64,000 bases of DNA from NCBI GenBank assembly GCA_002783405.1, contig PFGG01000065.1:186001-250000 (forward strand). Direction: 5' to 3'. Numbering within the stretch: position 1 is the stretch's first letter; each line of letters starts with the position of its first letter. Below are positions 37,606 to 46,683 of the stretch, piece by piece. Source of the DNA: a bacterium (Candidatus Blackallbacteria) CG13_big_fil_rev_8_21_14_2_50_49_14. GTDB taxonomy: Bacteria > Cyanobacteriota > Sericytochromatia > UBA7694. The notes beneath the pieces are model-generated. The model was not told the DNA's origin, made no database searches, and saw only the letters and a list, made by a program, of their open reading frames with translations. The position numbers and the translations under genes are program-made.

Positions 37606-38748
37606 ATGGTTTTATTCCCAAAACAAGAATCCGATCCGACCTCTGCGCGAATATTTCTTTCTGCTGGAGAGGTTTCCGGAGATCTTTATGCTGCCCTGCT
37701 GATCCAGGCACTCAAAACCCAAGCCCCCCACTTGCGTTTCAGTGGCGTGGGTGGACAGAGAATGCAGGCAGCAGGCATGGAGATTTTAGCCAATCCCCTC
37801 AGTCGCAGTGCCATTGGTCTGAGTGAAAATCTAAACAGCCTGCCTTGGTTTTATGCCCTTTTTCAACGCCTAAAACGCTGGCTGCAACAGGTCAGACCTC
37901 AGGCTGTGGTGCTGATCGATTTTCAAGGCCTCAATTTGCGCCTGGCAGAAGCCGCAAAATCGCTGGGCATTCCAGTGATTTACTATATCGCCCCCCAGGA
38001 CTGGCTCTGGGGCATGCCTCAAAATGCCCAACGTCTCAGCCGCCTAAGCGATCTGATTCTTGCCATCTTTCAGCCCGAATTCAGCTATTATCAGGCCCAA
38101 GGCGCCCAGGTAAAACATGTGGGGCACCCCCTGCTTGAAATTTTGCCTCCGCAAAGCAAAGACGAAGCCCAAACCAGCCTGAAACTCGCCCCACACAGGC
38201 CGTGTCTCTGCCTGATGCCTGGCAGCCGTCAAAGGGAATGGGATCGGCTCTTGCCCGTCTTAATTAGAACAGCAGAGAACCTGCATCAGACAACTGGCGC
38301 CCAATGTGTACTGCCAATTGCAGACCCTTTTCTCAAGGGGCCGAAGCTGCCTGAATTTATCCAGCCACTCATGTCAGAACAGCGCTACAATGCCATGATC
38401 GCCTCAGATTTAATTCTGGGCGCATCAGGCAATATGGTTTTAGAAGCCGCACTGTTAGGAACCCCCGTGATCGCACTCTATAAGGTTTCAGGTCTGACCT
38501 ATGCCGTGGCTTCACGTCTGCTAAAAGTAGAGTATATTACCCTTCCCAATATTCTTTTGCAGCAGGCCCTGATTCCTGAATTTATTCAGAACTTCTCAGA
38601 AACAGAACTCCTGAACTGTGCTGAAAAATGCTTAAAATCGCCACCTGATACACAGCAAACCCAAGCAAAACTGCTGGAGTTGCTTCAACCAAGAGGTGCT
38701 TCAGCGCGTGCTGCTCAGGCCATACTTCAAGAAATAAAAAGGAACTGA
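37606..38748 (+). CDS. lpxB: lipid-A-disaccharide synthase
   Basis: 380 residues from the ATG at 37606 (an ATG at 37585 would add seven residues). The family blocks are FLSAGEVSGDLYAALLIQALK, FSGVGGQRMQAAGM, VLIDFQGLNLRLAEAAKSLGIPVIYYIAPQDWLWG, VKHVGHPLLE and LMPGSRQREWDRLLPV. The GT-B C-terminal end includes GASGNMVLEAALLGTPVIALYKVS. LpxB condenses UDP-diacylglucosamine with lipid X at the inner membrane. It is the strongest evidence here that the organism makes LPS. No other lpx gene is in the window. Confidence 0.93.
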   Translation: MVLFPKQESDPTSARIFLSAGEVSGDLYAALLIQALKTQAPHLRFSGVGGQRMQAAGMEILANPLSRSAIGLSENLNSLPWFYALFQRLKRWLQQVRPQAVVLIDFQGLNLRLAEAAKSLGIPVIYYIAPQDWLWGMPQNAQRLSRLSDLILAIFQPEFSYYQAQGAQVKHVGHPLLEILPPQSKDEAQTSLKLAPHRPCLCLMPGSRQREWDRLLPVLIRTAENLHQTTGAQCVLPIADPFLKGPKLPEFIQPLMSEQRYNAMIASDLILGASGNMVLEAALLGTPVIALYKVSGLTYAVASRLLKVEYITLPNILLQQALIPEFIQNFSETELLNCAEKCLKSPPDTQQTQAKLLELLQPRGASARAAQAILQEIKRN

Positions 38749-38752
38749 ACAC

Positions 38753-38995
38753 ATGGATTGTCTTCCTGCGCTCCACGAATGGTCTTCACGTACCCGCTGG
38801 GAATTTATCAAAGAACATTTAGAGGCTTTGCGCTGGCATCTGGAACAGCTTGAAGCTGAGGTCGAAAAAGGGCCGCACGCCGTCATCTCAGAGCGCCAGC
38901 ATTTACAGGAAATCTGCCAGCGGGGTGTGGAAACCCACACCCTGCTGGAACAATTGGCCCGTTTGCCCCTTGATGAACTTCAAGAGCTGAACTGA
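38753..38995 (+). CDS. small helical protein, unknown
   Basis: 80 residues, predicted as two or three helices rich in Glu, Leu and His (WEFIKEHLEALRWHLEQLEAEVEKG). No family is recognised. It begins 4 bp after the lpxB stop and is probably co-transcribed with it. Confidence 0.55.
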   Translation: MDCLPALHEWSSRTRWEFIKEHLEALRWHLEQLEAEVEKGPHAVISERQHLQEICQRGVETHTLLEQLARLPLDELQELN

Positions 38996-38997
38996 AG

Positions 38998-39576
38998 CTA
39001 TTTCTTCAAACCAAACATGCGCAGCAGTTTGTCGAAGAAACCTTCTTTCTTGGCAGCAGCCGCAGGTCTGGGTTCGGGCTTGGGCTCAGGTCTGGGTTCA
39101 GGCTTGGCCGCAATGGGCTCAGGCTCGCGTGCCGGTTCAGAGACAAACGAGGGCAAGGAAACCGGTTCAGGTGCAGCCACGGGTTCGGGAACCGCAACCG
39201 GTTCGGGCGCAGCCACAGGCTCGGGAGCCACAACGGGTTCAGGCTCAGGTTGATAGACAGGTTCTGGAACTGCCACGGGCTCTTCAAGCACCGCATCAAG
39301 CGCCGATTCAAGTGCCGCAGGCTCAGGGGCCGCAGCCACAGGCTGAGCACCCGCCTGTAAGGCAACGCCGCAACTGGGGCATTCGGTTGCCAATACCGAT
39401 TTAATTTCGGCATGACAGGAAGGGCAATTATAAGAGCTTTCCCCCTTGATATCTACAGCTGACCAAACCTGGGTGGCTTGGGCATTCAAATCCCCCCCAC
39501 ACATCATGCACACGGGCATGACTGCAAACTCAGGGGGCACAGTATGATTACAATGGGGACACACTTTTTCTTCCAT
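38998..39576 (-). CDS. double zinc-ribbon protein with Pro-Glu-Val-Ala repeats
   Basis: 192 residues from the ATG at 39576. Two zinc ribbons open the protein (CPHCNH with CMMCGG, then CPSCHAE with CPSCGVA). A long low-complexity region built from PEPVA and PEPVAAPEPVAV units follows (about 90-165). A basic amphipathic tail (KKEGFFDKLLRMFGLKK) ends it. The tail could touch membrane or nucleic acid. Function unknown; the repeats are likely a flexible spacer. Confidence 0.68.
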   Translation of the reverse strand: MEEKVCPHCNHTVPPEFAVMPVCMMCGGDLNAQATQVWSAVDIKGESSYNCPSCHAEIKSVLATECPSCGVALQAGAQPVAAAPEPAALESALDAVLEEPVAVPEPVYQPEPEPVVAPEPVAAPEPVAVPEPVAAPEPVSLPSFVSEPAREPEPIAAKPEPRPEPKPEPRPAAAAKKEGFFDKLLRMFGLKK

Positions 39577-39687
39577 GAAATGTCTACCTTCAAAAATGCA
39601 ATATTCGTGAATTGTATCACTTTTTAATTCTGAACAAAACGCCATCCGTTAAAATGAAAGAAAAAGCAATTACAAAGGATAAAAAAA

Positions 39688-40404
39688 ATGACAGACAAAA
39701 AAATTGCGGTGGTCACGGGTGGAAATCGCGGAATAGGCTTGGAAATTTGTCGTCAGCTGGCACAGGATTCAGATACGCAGGTGATTTTAACCAGCCGCAC
39801 GCTTGAAAAAGCCCAGTCAGCCGCCCAAAAGCTGGCAGAAGAAGGCCTGAAAGTAACCCCTTTTCAACTGGAAACCACCTCAGCCCAAGATATTGCAAAT
39901 TTGGCGCAATGGCTTGAAAAAGAATATGGGGGTGTGGATATCCTGGTGAATAACGCAGGCGTTCTGCTCGATGCTCAACGCAATCAGGCCAGTATTTTTC
40001 AAGTCGAAATCCAAACTCTGCAGGAAACCCTCGAAACCAATCTCTATGGCCCGCTGATGCTCTGTCAGGCCCTGATCCCACTGATGAAAAAAAGAGGCTA
40101 TGGCCGGATTGTGAATCTCTCAAGCGGCATGGGGCAACTCAGTGAAATGGGCGGGGGATATACCGCCTATCGAATTTCAAAAACGTCTTTGAATGCCCTG
40201 ACCCGGATTTTAGCAGCAGAACTCCAGGGTGAACCGATTTTGGTCAACGCCATGTGCCCAGGATGGGTCAAAACAGATATGGGCGGTGCACAAGCCAACC
40301 GCTCAGTAGCCCAGGGAGCAGATACCGCCGTCTGGCTGACCAAGCTCCCCGAAAATGGACCCAGTGGAAAATTTTTCCGGGATCGCAACCCCATCAGCTG
40401 GTAA
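39688..40404 (+). CDS. short-chain dehydrogenase/reductase
   Basis: 238 residues of a classical SDR: TGGNRGIG cofactor loop (10-17), NNAG, catalytic Ser in NLSSGMGQL, and YxxxK as YRISK. The PGWVKTDMGG segment resembles the carbonyl-reductase-like SDRs. It is probably NADPH-dependent. The substrate is unknown. AAAGGAT precedes the ATG. Confidence 0.9.
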   Translation: MTDKKIAVVTGGNRGIGLEICRQLAQDSDTQVILTSRTLEKAQSAAQKLAEEGLKVTPFQLETTSAQDIANLAQWLEKEYGGVDILVNNAGVLLDAQRNQASIFQVEIQTLQETLETNLYGPLMLCQALIPLMKKRGYGRIVNLSSGMGQLSEMGGGYTAYRISKTSLNALTRILAAELQGEPILVNAMCPGWVKTDMGGAQANRSVAQGADTAVWLTKLPENGPSGKFFRDRNPISW

Positions 40405-42027
40405 TCAGTAAAGCCCCATTTTCAATTGCTCCCTAACAACTTCCTCGCGGGTGAGAACCTCTCTAAAAACAGGTTCTCCCCCAACGCGGTAGTTCAAAAG
40501 AAATTGGCGTACATCTTCAAAGCTTTTGCCATTGCGTCGCAACTCATTCTCTTCAAGATAAATCTGAGAAGCGGTTAAATCTTGCACAAGCGGCACGCCA
40601 TTATCAAGGGTATCGAGTGCTTTGTTCAAAGCTGCTTTTAATGGATTTGCAGAAATCCGGTGCCCGCCTGAAAGCTCGGCCAGAGGAGCCCCCCCGTGAT
40701 CGGCGCTTAAAACCACGACGAAATTATCTTTCCCCAGTTTTTTCTCAAGTGCTTCCACAATCCGGCGGGCCTGTCGATCCTGTTCAGCCAAAACCTCGCC
40801 GCACTCTACGGTTTCCATGCCAAAGGCATGGCCACAGGCATCGGAAGATTTCAGCGTCAGAAAGAGCAAATCGGTAATCTGATCTTCACCCACGGGCTCA
40901 TGTGCCAGCATTTTCAAGAAAAGATCTGCGTCATAGCGGGCTTGAGCAGGGGTTTTATTGACGTCTTCCAAATTATTCACTTGGTGTTCATGCCAAAGGC
41001 CTTGGGCATTCACAACCGCATCCAGATAGGGTTTGATCTGGTGGTCTTTGAGATAATCAGGCACTTGATAATAACGGGAATGGGTCGTGGGCAACCCTGT
41101 TTTTGAGTCATAGTAAATCACAAGGTCTTTATCGCCACCGGCATACATTGCGCCATGCCCCGCCATTCCAATCGCCGCCCGATCGGCATAGGCATAGCTG
41201 AAAATAATCGCGCGATTGGCCGTTTGCAAATCCCAAACATCAGCCAGACTGGGGCTGTTGATAAAAATCGGGGAACGATCAGGCCCCAAAAGACTGGAGC
41301 GTTTGCCCAAAGACGCCAGAAAAAAACTATTGGAGACAATGCCATGCTGATAGGGATAGGCTCCTGTCCCAATCGCAATATGCCCCACACTGGTTTCTGA
41401 ATCAAGATGTGTCACCTGGGCCTGGGTATAGAGCGTACCTGCGGCCATTAAGCTATCCAGAAAGGGATGCGCTTGAGGATGCGCACGGTAATAGGCCCAG
41501 CCGCCCTGATCAAAGACCAGGGTCAGAATCGCCTTGGGTTTTCGGGAAGTGGGCTTTAAGGCTTCTTTTAAAACGCTGCCATGGCGGGCATCTTCGGGGG
41601 GAACAGCCCCAATCAACTGGGCCAAAGTGGGCACGATATCCTGTTGTGTGGCCGGGCGGGCAATCTTTTTCCCCGCCTGAATAAAACCAGGCCCATAGAG
41701 CGCCAGGGGGATATCAATATCATAATCCCAAACCGAACCATGGCTGCTACCGCCATGCTTAACATGGGACTCCTGGCCTTTTTCCAAAACATGGCTGAAA
41801 CCATCGTGGGAGTAGTCTCCCGAATCAAAGGTCACAAAACTGTATTTGCGTGGGAAAAAGAAAAGATCCCCGCTGCGCCCTGACATAAACGACAAAGCGG
41901 TTGCACGGCAAAAACGTTCGTGGGCTTGCTGATTCTCTGAGGGCGGTGACTGAGCAGCGCTCAAAAGAAAGAACAGGCTGCCCACACCAAGCGCGTGGGT
42001 CAGCCTGAAAAAAGCATTCATAGGCAC
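40405..42027 (-). CDS. alkaline phosphatase superfamily protein, apparently circularly permuted
   Basis: 540 residues with an export signal (about 1-28). The order of parts is unusual. Residues ~47-157 hold what is normally the C-terminal piece (SGRSGDLFFF, HGGSSHGSVWDYDIDIPLALYGPG, QQDIVPTLAQLIG). From ~163 comes what is normally the N-terminal part: VFDQGG with metal ligand Asp173 and LDSETSVGH with nucleophile Thr212. Asp396 and His400 (SSDACGHAFG) and Asp443-His444 (ADHGG) follow. His96 supplies the ligand usually found near the end. All ligands of a PafA-like phosphatase/phosphodiesterase are kept, so it should be active in the periplasm. It starts 8 bp after pspA, at GTG 42027 or ATG two codons later. 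Confidence 0.82.
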   Translation of the reverse strand: MPMNAFFRLTHALGVGSLFFLLSAAQSPPSENQQAHERFCRATALSFMSGRSGDLFFFPRKYSFVTFDSGDYSHDGFSHVLEKGQESHVKHGGSSHGSVWDYDIDIPLALYGPGFIQAGKKIARPATQQDIVPTLAQLIGAVPPEDARHGSVLKEALKPTSRKPKAILTLVFDQGGWAYYRAHPQAHPFLDSLMAAGTLYTQAQVTHLDSETSVGHIAIGTGAYPYQHGIVSNSFFLASLGKRSSLLGPDRSPIFINSPSLADVWDLQTANRAIIFSYAYADRAAIGMAGHGAMYAGGDKDLVIYYDSKTGLPTTHSRYYQVPDYLKDHQIKPYLDAVVNAQGLWHEHQVNNLEDVNKTPAQARYDADLFLKMLAHEPVGEDQITDLLFLTLKSSDACGHAFGMETVECGEVLAEQDRQARRIVEALEKKLGKDNFVVVLSADHGGAPLAELSGGHRISANPLKAALNKALDTLDNGVPLVQDLTASQIYLEENELRRNGKSFEDVRQFLLNYRVGGEPVFREVLTREEVVREQLKMGLY

Positions 42028-42035
42028 TGGGTCAG

Positions 42036-42710
42036 TTAATCGCCAGCGTTCAGCTTGGCTTTCAGAGCAGCAAGGTCATCATCGACGCCAGAACTGGCGC
42101 TCAATTTTGCGAACTCATCTTCAATACCGGCTCCAGGCCCCAAGAGATTCAGATCGCCATAGGCAGAAGCCAGGGCTTCCTGTTCCATAACCTTGTCTTC
42201 GAGCCGAGAAAAAGCAGATAGAGCACGGCTTTCGCCAATTTTTCCCATGGTTTTGGAAATCTGCTGCTGGGCCTTGGCCTGGCGGCTGCGGGCAATCAAC
42301 AAATCTTTTTTAATCCGGGCTTCATTCATTTTGCTTTCAAGCTGGCTGAGTTGCCCCTTGAGCATTTCCACGTTCTTGTTTTGGGTTTCCCATTGAGATT
42401 GAAACCCAACAGCTGTCTGCTGATAGGTATTGCGGCGCTGCAGAGCTTCGCGGGCCAAATCTTCGCGGCCACTTTTTAAAGCCAGGGTCGCTTTTTCTTC
42501 CCAGCCTACGGCTTGGTTTTCATTTTGTGTATATTGCTGGTGCAGGCGTTTTTCTGTCTGAATCGCAAGGGCGACTTCTTTGCGCACTTCGATCAGATCT
42601 TTTTCCATATCAATCATCAGCTGCTTGAGCATTTTTTCAGGATCTTCAGCTTTATCGATCAAATCGTTAATATTGGCTTTCAGTACAGTAGAAATTCGGT
42701 CAAGGATTCC
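42036..42710 (-). CDS. PspA/Vipp1 (IM30) family membrane-remodelling protein
   Basis: 224 residues from the ATG at 42710, preceded by AGGAG. The N-terminal amphipathic helix MGILDRISTVLKANINDLIDKAEDP and the long helical hairpin (KMLKQLMIDMEKDLIEVRKEVALAIQTEKRL, then the AREALQRRNTYQQ region) are typical of ESCRT-III-like PspA/Vipp1 proteins. A short C-terminal extension (SSGVDDDLAALKAKL) recalls Vipp1. It protects or reshapes the inner membrane. The phosphatase gene follows in the same direction. Confidence 0.9.
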   Translation of the reverse strand, partial: GILDRISTVLKANINDLIDKAEDPEKMLKQLMIDMEKDLIEVRKEVALAIQTEKRLHQQYTQNENQAVGWEEKATLALKSGREDLAREALQRRNTYQQTAVGFQSQWETQNKNVEMLKGQLSQLESKMNEARIKKDLLIARSRQAKAQQQISKTMGKIGESRALSAFSRLEDKVMEQEALASAYGDLNLLGPGAGIEDEFAKLSASSGVDDDLAALKAKLNAGD

Positions 42711-42927
42711 CATGGAACAGTCACTCCTTTTTTTGCAAATCAAAGCATTGGCCTGAGGGGCATTATATCACAAAGTTTTCGATGCATCCTGTTCGCTCAA
42801 TTCAAGGCACTGAAAAGAACCTGAAAGAAAGTTATAACAAAGAGCCTGGTCATCTCCCCCTTTGCTTCACGGTCTGCTAAGATATGATCTTAATCATTCC
42901 CGTACCCAAAAGCGCAGGAGAACACAG

Positions 42928-43302
42928 ATGAAACTATTTGTAGGCAATTTATCAGAGTCGGTAACTGAAGAAGATCTGAACCAGGCCGCCAGTGCCTTTG
43001 GCAAAGTGGTCAACGTCACCATTACCCAAAATGAAGAAGGCAAATCCAAAGGCTTTGGTTTTATTGAAATGTCCAGCGCAGCCGAAGTTCAGGCCGCATT
43101 GAACGGTTTACAAGGCAAAGAGCTCAAAGGCCAGGCCTTGAAACTGAATGAAGCCCGCCCCGACAAAAAAGCAGGGCGCAATCTCAGCCGCAGCCCCGGT
43201 GTAGGCTTTGGCAGCCGCCCGGCAGCAGGTGCCAAGAAAGCCAAAGGTAGTAGCAGCAAAGGTGGTTTCAATATTGGAACCACCGGCCGCAACAAAGTTT
43301 AA
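42928..43302 (+). CDS. RRM-type RNA-binding protein
   Basis: 124 residues from the ATG at 42928 (AGGAG upstream). One RRM with RNP2 KLFVGNLS and RNP1 KGFGFIEM, followed by a basic Gly/Lys/Ser-rich tail. This is the layout of the cyanobacterial Rbp proteins, which are often cold-induced RNA chaperones. A cold role here is inference. Confidence 0.92.
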   Translation: MKLFVGNLSESVTEEDLNQAASAFGKVVNVTITQNEEGKSKGFGFIEMSSAAEVQAALNGLQGKELKGQALKLNEARPDKKAGRNLSRSPGVGFGSRPAAGAKKAKGSSSKGGFNIGTTGRNKV

Positions 43303-43307
43303 ACCGT

Positions 43308-44627
43308 TTAAGGACGCCGGGTGAGGGCTTTGGCGAGGTTGATACGTCCATGCCCATAGAATTCATCATAACCCGGCGTACCCAGATCATCGGTACCCCA
43401 CTCAAGCTGTGCTCTTACCTCTTTGGCCTTGAAATTGGGGAACTCTGAGCGAATCATCGCCGCGACCCCGGCCACCGCAGGCGTGGCCATGGACGTTCCT
43501 GAAATGGAGCCATAATCTTTCATGCCCTCTCCACCGTAGGTGGGAAAGGTCGAAAGAATACTGGAACCAGGCGCAGAAACCGAAATCCAACTGCCATAAT
43601 TTGAGAAATAAGAACGTTTATCGCGTGAATCTGTGGATCCCACCGCAATCACACCGGGTTGAGCTGCTGGATAAATTTTACGTTTATTGCCATCATTGCC
43701 CATCGCGGCAACCACGACAATTTCATGGTTCAAAGCATATTTAACGGCGTCTTCCTTGGCTTGAGACTCACTGTAAGAGCCCAAACTCATGCTGATCACC
43801 TGGGCACCATGGTCGGCAGCCCAGAGAATGCCCTCAGCGACATCAGCTGAACTGCCACTGCCATTATTGTCTAAAACCCGCACAGGAATAATGCCCACCT
43901 GGGGGGCAAAACCGGCGACTCCCACTTCGTTATTCGTGATGGCGGCAGCAATGCCTGCGCAGTGGGTGCCATGTCCATGTCCATCCAGGGCCTGATCGTC
44001 TTTATCAACGGCATCATAGCCGGGCAGGATCTTGGCAGCCAAATCAGGATGCTGCAAATCGACCCCGGTATCAATAATCGCAATCGCGACTTTTTCACTG
44101 CCCTTTTGTTTGCGCCAACCGGCCTCTGAACTGCTGACACGGTGTGCATACTGCTGATTGTACATCGGGTCATTGGGATAAAGTGCCTGGCCTTGAAAGG
44201 GCGGCAAAACTTCATGGGGTTGAATACGTGGAATTGAAACCACGTAATTGGGTTCAGCATAGGCTATCTGCGGATTTTTGGAGAGTGCCTGCAGAGCAGC
44301 TGCCGTATTTTCACCCTGACGCAGTTTCACCAATTCCAGCCCCAATTCCGGGTTGCCCAAACTGCGCACACGTTGCAAGCCCAGGCTTTGCAAGGTCAAG
44401 TCACGGCTTTGAGCCGCCACCCCAGGCTGATAACGCAGCACAATTTCACCGGGTAAAACAGTTTGCTGAGGGTTTTGCACCCGAATGGCCACGCGGTTCA
44501 AACTGGCTTTCGATCGTGTTGATGCCTGATTGAGACGGGCTGAGGGCAAGGTTCCCACAGCGCTTTGGCACGCACACATCAGGGTACTCAAGGCCAGACT
44601 CGAAAACAGCAAAACACGTGAAGACAT
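43308..44627 (-). CDS. subtilisin-like serine protease (S8), lipoprotein-type signal
   Basis: 439 residues from the ATG at 44627 (GGAG nine bases upstream). A signal with Cys residues in STLMCACQS suggests lipid anchoring. A propeptide-like domain (about 48-135, GEIVLRYQPGVAA through YAEPNYV) is followed by the S8 domain with Asp186 (IIDTGVD), His219 (GHGTHCAG) and Ser379 (GTSMATP). It should be an envelope-bound or secreted protease that processes its own prodomain. It converges on the RRM gene. Confidence 0.92.
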   Translation of the reverse strand: MSSRVLLFSSLALSTLMCACQSAVGTLPSARLNQASTRSKASLNRVAIRVQNPQQTVLPGEIVLRYQPGVAAQSRDLTLQSLGLQRVRSLGNPELGLELVKLRQGENTAAALQALSKNPQIAYAEPNYVVSIPRIQPHEVLPPFQGQALYPNDPMYNQQYAHRVSSSEAGWRKQKGSEKVAIAIIDTGVDLQHPDLAAKILPGYDAVDKDDQALDGHGHGTHCAGIAAAITNNEVGVAGFAPQVGIIPVRVLDNNGSGSSADVAEGILWAADHGAQVISMSLGSYSESQAKEDAVKYALNHEIVVVAAMGNDGNKRKIYPAAQPGVIAVGSTDSRDKRSYFSNYGSWISVSAPGSSILSTFPTYGGEGMKDYGSISGTSMATPAVAGVAAMIRSEFPNFKAKEVRAQLEWGTDDLGTPGYDEFYGHGRINLAKALTRRP

Positions 44628-44685
44628 GGGCAAAAACTCCAGTTTTTCAAGATAACGTGACAGAACAGACTCGTATTATAACGGC

Positions 44686-45582
44686 TTAAGCGATTGAACT
44701 CAAGATCGACAGAAGCGCTTCTGAGGGCTCCCAATAGGCGGGCAAAGATTCTTCAAACGCCAGCATTTGCCCATTTCTTGGATGTTGAAAACTGAGCCGC
44801 CAGGCATGCAAGGCCAAAAATCCTCCTCCCCGCCCATAGACAGCATCTCCCCAGAGCGGATGTCCGAGATGCGCAAGATGCACCCGAATCTGATGGGTTC
44901 GCCCCGTTTCAAGGCGCAAGAGCAAAAGGCTGCGCTCAGGGTTGCCCAAGAGCACTTGGTAATGGGTCAGTGCCCATTTACCCTGGGGGCTGACCACCAC
45001 ACGCTGGGGAGACGCAGGATCGCGGGCCAGGGGCTGCTCAATCGTGCCCGAACCAGCCAGTTCCCCCTCAACCCAAGCCAGATAAAGGCGTTGAAACTGC
45101 CGGGCCTGAGAAGCCGCTAATAAACGCTTATGCGCAAATTCTGATTTCGCAAAGACCAAAAGGCCACTGGTGTCGCGATCCAGACGGTGCACAATACCAG
45201 GCCCCGCCACGCCCCCGATTCCCGGCCAATCCTGAACGGCTGACAAGAGCGCATTGACACAGCTGCCCCGCCACCAGCCAGGCCCAGGATGCGTCGCCAT
45301 GCCTGCCGGTTTGGCGACCACAATCAGATCGGCATCCTGGTAACGGATCGGCAAAGACAAAGCCTCTGGCAGGGCGGCATGGGGCAGAAGAGCTGGGGGC
45401 TCCACGAGAACCTGCTGACCAGGCTTCAACCAACGCCGTGCCTTGCCCAGTTCTCCATCCACGCGCACATGGCCCTTCTGAATCCACTCCCGAATTTTGA
45501 GATAGGGCAGATCGAACTGTCGGGCCAGAAATTCCTCAAGTGGTTCCTGGGCCTGATCAGCATCAATGGTAAAGACACGCAT
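44686..45582 (-). CDS. RluA/RluD family pseudouridine synthase
   Basis: 298 residues from ATG 45582; a TTG five codons upstream (45597) has an AGG at better spacing and is also possible. An S4 RNA-binding domain (EPLEEFLARQFDLPYLKIREWIQKGHVRVDG) precedes the catalytic domain with HRLDRDTSGLLVFAKS (catalytic Asp of HRLD), LVVAKPAGMATHP-type and GRTHQIRVHLAHLGHPL blocks. Members modify 23S rRNA; RluD, acting on helix 69, is the nearest match, but the exact target is not certain. Confidence 0.92.
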   Translation of the reverse strand: MRVFTIDADQAQEPLEEFLARQFDLPYLKIREWIQKGHVRVDGELGKARRWLKPGQQVLVEPPALLPHAALPEALSLPIRYQDADLIVVAKPAGMATHPGPGWWRGSCVNALLSAVQDWPGIGGVAGPGIVHRLDRDTSGLLVFAKSEFAHKRLLAASQARQFQRLYLAWVEGELAGSGTIEQPLARDPASPQRVVVSPQGKWALTHYQVLLGNPERSLLLLRLETGRTHQIRVHLAHLGHPLWGDAVYGRGGGFLALHAWRLSFQHPRNGQMLAFEESLPAYWEPSEALLSILSSIA

Positions 45583-45659
45583 TGCTAAGTTGGACAAAAG
45601 ACGACCTGAGACCTATGCTGTTTTAATCACCAGCATATCAAATCCGTGGAGAAAAACGC

Positions 45660-45974
45660 ATGAGCATTCAGGCTGCCGGAAGTCAACTTGTACGCGGTCT
45701 GGCTGTCGCCATGAGTCTGTTTTGCTTGTTCTTCAGCAACCATTTTCTCTCTCAGAAAAACTGGAGAGCAGGCTTTATTTTGCTGGGAGCAGGACTGCTG
45801 CTGTATATTTGGGCAGAAGAAGTTATCAAACGTCCCCGTTTCCTGTGGGTGCCAGGTTCCTGGCTGGGCATGCAAATGCTCTTGGGTGAGAGTCTCAAAG
45901 GAGAAGGATTCCTGCTGGGTCTGCCGCTCTTTCTGGTGGTATCGGCCTTCGTGCGGCGCAGTTATCAAAAATGA
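45660..45974 (+). CDS. small membrane protein, unknown
   Basis: 104 residues with two or three hydrophobic helices (about 10-27, 35-52 and 80-97) and a conspicuous Trp/Leu content. No family is recognised. GGAGAAAAACGC precedes the ATG. It lies between the pseudouridine synthase gene (divergent) and a P-loop kinase gene. Confidence 0.6.
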   Translation: MSIQAAGSQLVRGLAVAMSLFCLFFSNHFLSQKNWRAGFILLGAGLLLYIWAEEVIKRPRFLWVPGSWLGMQMLLGESLKGEGFLLGLPLFLVVSAFVRRSYQK

Positions 45975-46050
45975 AAGTCCTCCACAAGGGAACCCTGGTG
46001 CTGACAAACGCATCTTCTCAATAAAAATCTAGGAACAGTCAAAAGAAATC

Positions 46051-46620
46051 ATGTCCCTCCGTTTACGCCATCCCAGCAGTCTGCCAGCCTGGTGGCCAGA
46101 GCTCAAACCACAACGCATTATGATCGTGGGGCCCAGCAACAGTGGCAAATCAACACTTGCCCAAAGACTTGGCAAGCATCTTGAACTGCCAGCATTTGAT
46201 CTCGATGAGCTGAATTGGTTGCCAGGTTGGCAAATGCGCTCCAGCGAGGAATTGCGGGAAAGCGTGCGCCAGATTGTGGATACCCCAGCCTGGGTTCTCG
46301 CCGGGAACTACGAGCGAACCCAGGATCTCAGCTGGCCACAGGCCCAGGTCGTGATTTGGTTGGATTTTGAAAAAGACCTGGTTTTAAAACGGGCGCTGAA
46401 ACGTTGTTTGTACAGGTATTTTCTGAAAGAAGCCTGCTGCAATGGCAATTATGAATCCCTGCGCATGACATTTTTCAGCCGCGATTCACTTTTGCTCTGG
46501 ATCCTCAAGGTACATGCCCGTCAACGTCTGCGCTATCAAGAACGGGCAAAGGAACAGACCGGCCCCTTGATTCTGCATTTGCATCAGCCACGGGAGATTG
46601 AAATTTTATTCAAAAGGTAA
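46051..46620 (+). CDS. P-loop kinase, FlaR/adenylate-kinase-like (topology modulation family)
   Basis: 189 residues. Walker A is GPSNSGKST (27-35), then LPAFDLDELNWLPGW, a DELNW block seen in the FlaR/topology-modulation family. WVLAGNYERT and VIWLDFEKDLVLKRALKR follow. These small proteins resemble nucleoside-monophosphate kinases but their substrates are unknown. The gene stands alone. Confidence 0.8.
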   Translation: MSLRLRHPSSLPAWWPELKPQRIMIVGPSNSGKSTLAQRLGKHLELPAFDLDELNWLPGWQMRSSEELRESVRQIVDTPAWVLAGNYERTQDLSWPQAQVVIWLDFEKDLVLKRALKRCLYRYFLKEACCNGNYESLRMTFFSRDSLLLWILKVHARQRLRYQERAKEQTGPLILHLHQPREIEILFKR

Positions 46621-46648
46621 ATTAGAACCCTTTGGTTAAGCATCAAAA

Positions 46649-46677
46649 TTGAATCATCATTCATTTACTGTTATAAT
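46649..46677 (+). promoter_or_regulatory. promoter giving a leaderless transcript for the downstream TetR gene
   Basis: TTGAAT (46649-46654), 17 bp, TATAAT (46672-46677). The start codon at 46684 lies six bases after the -10 box, at the expected transcription start. No ribosome site could be in the mRNA. Confidence 0.65.
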
Positions 46678-46683
46678 CAGCGC

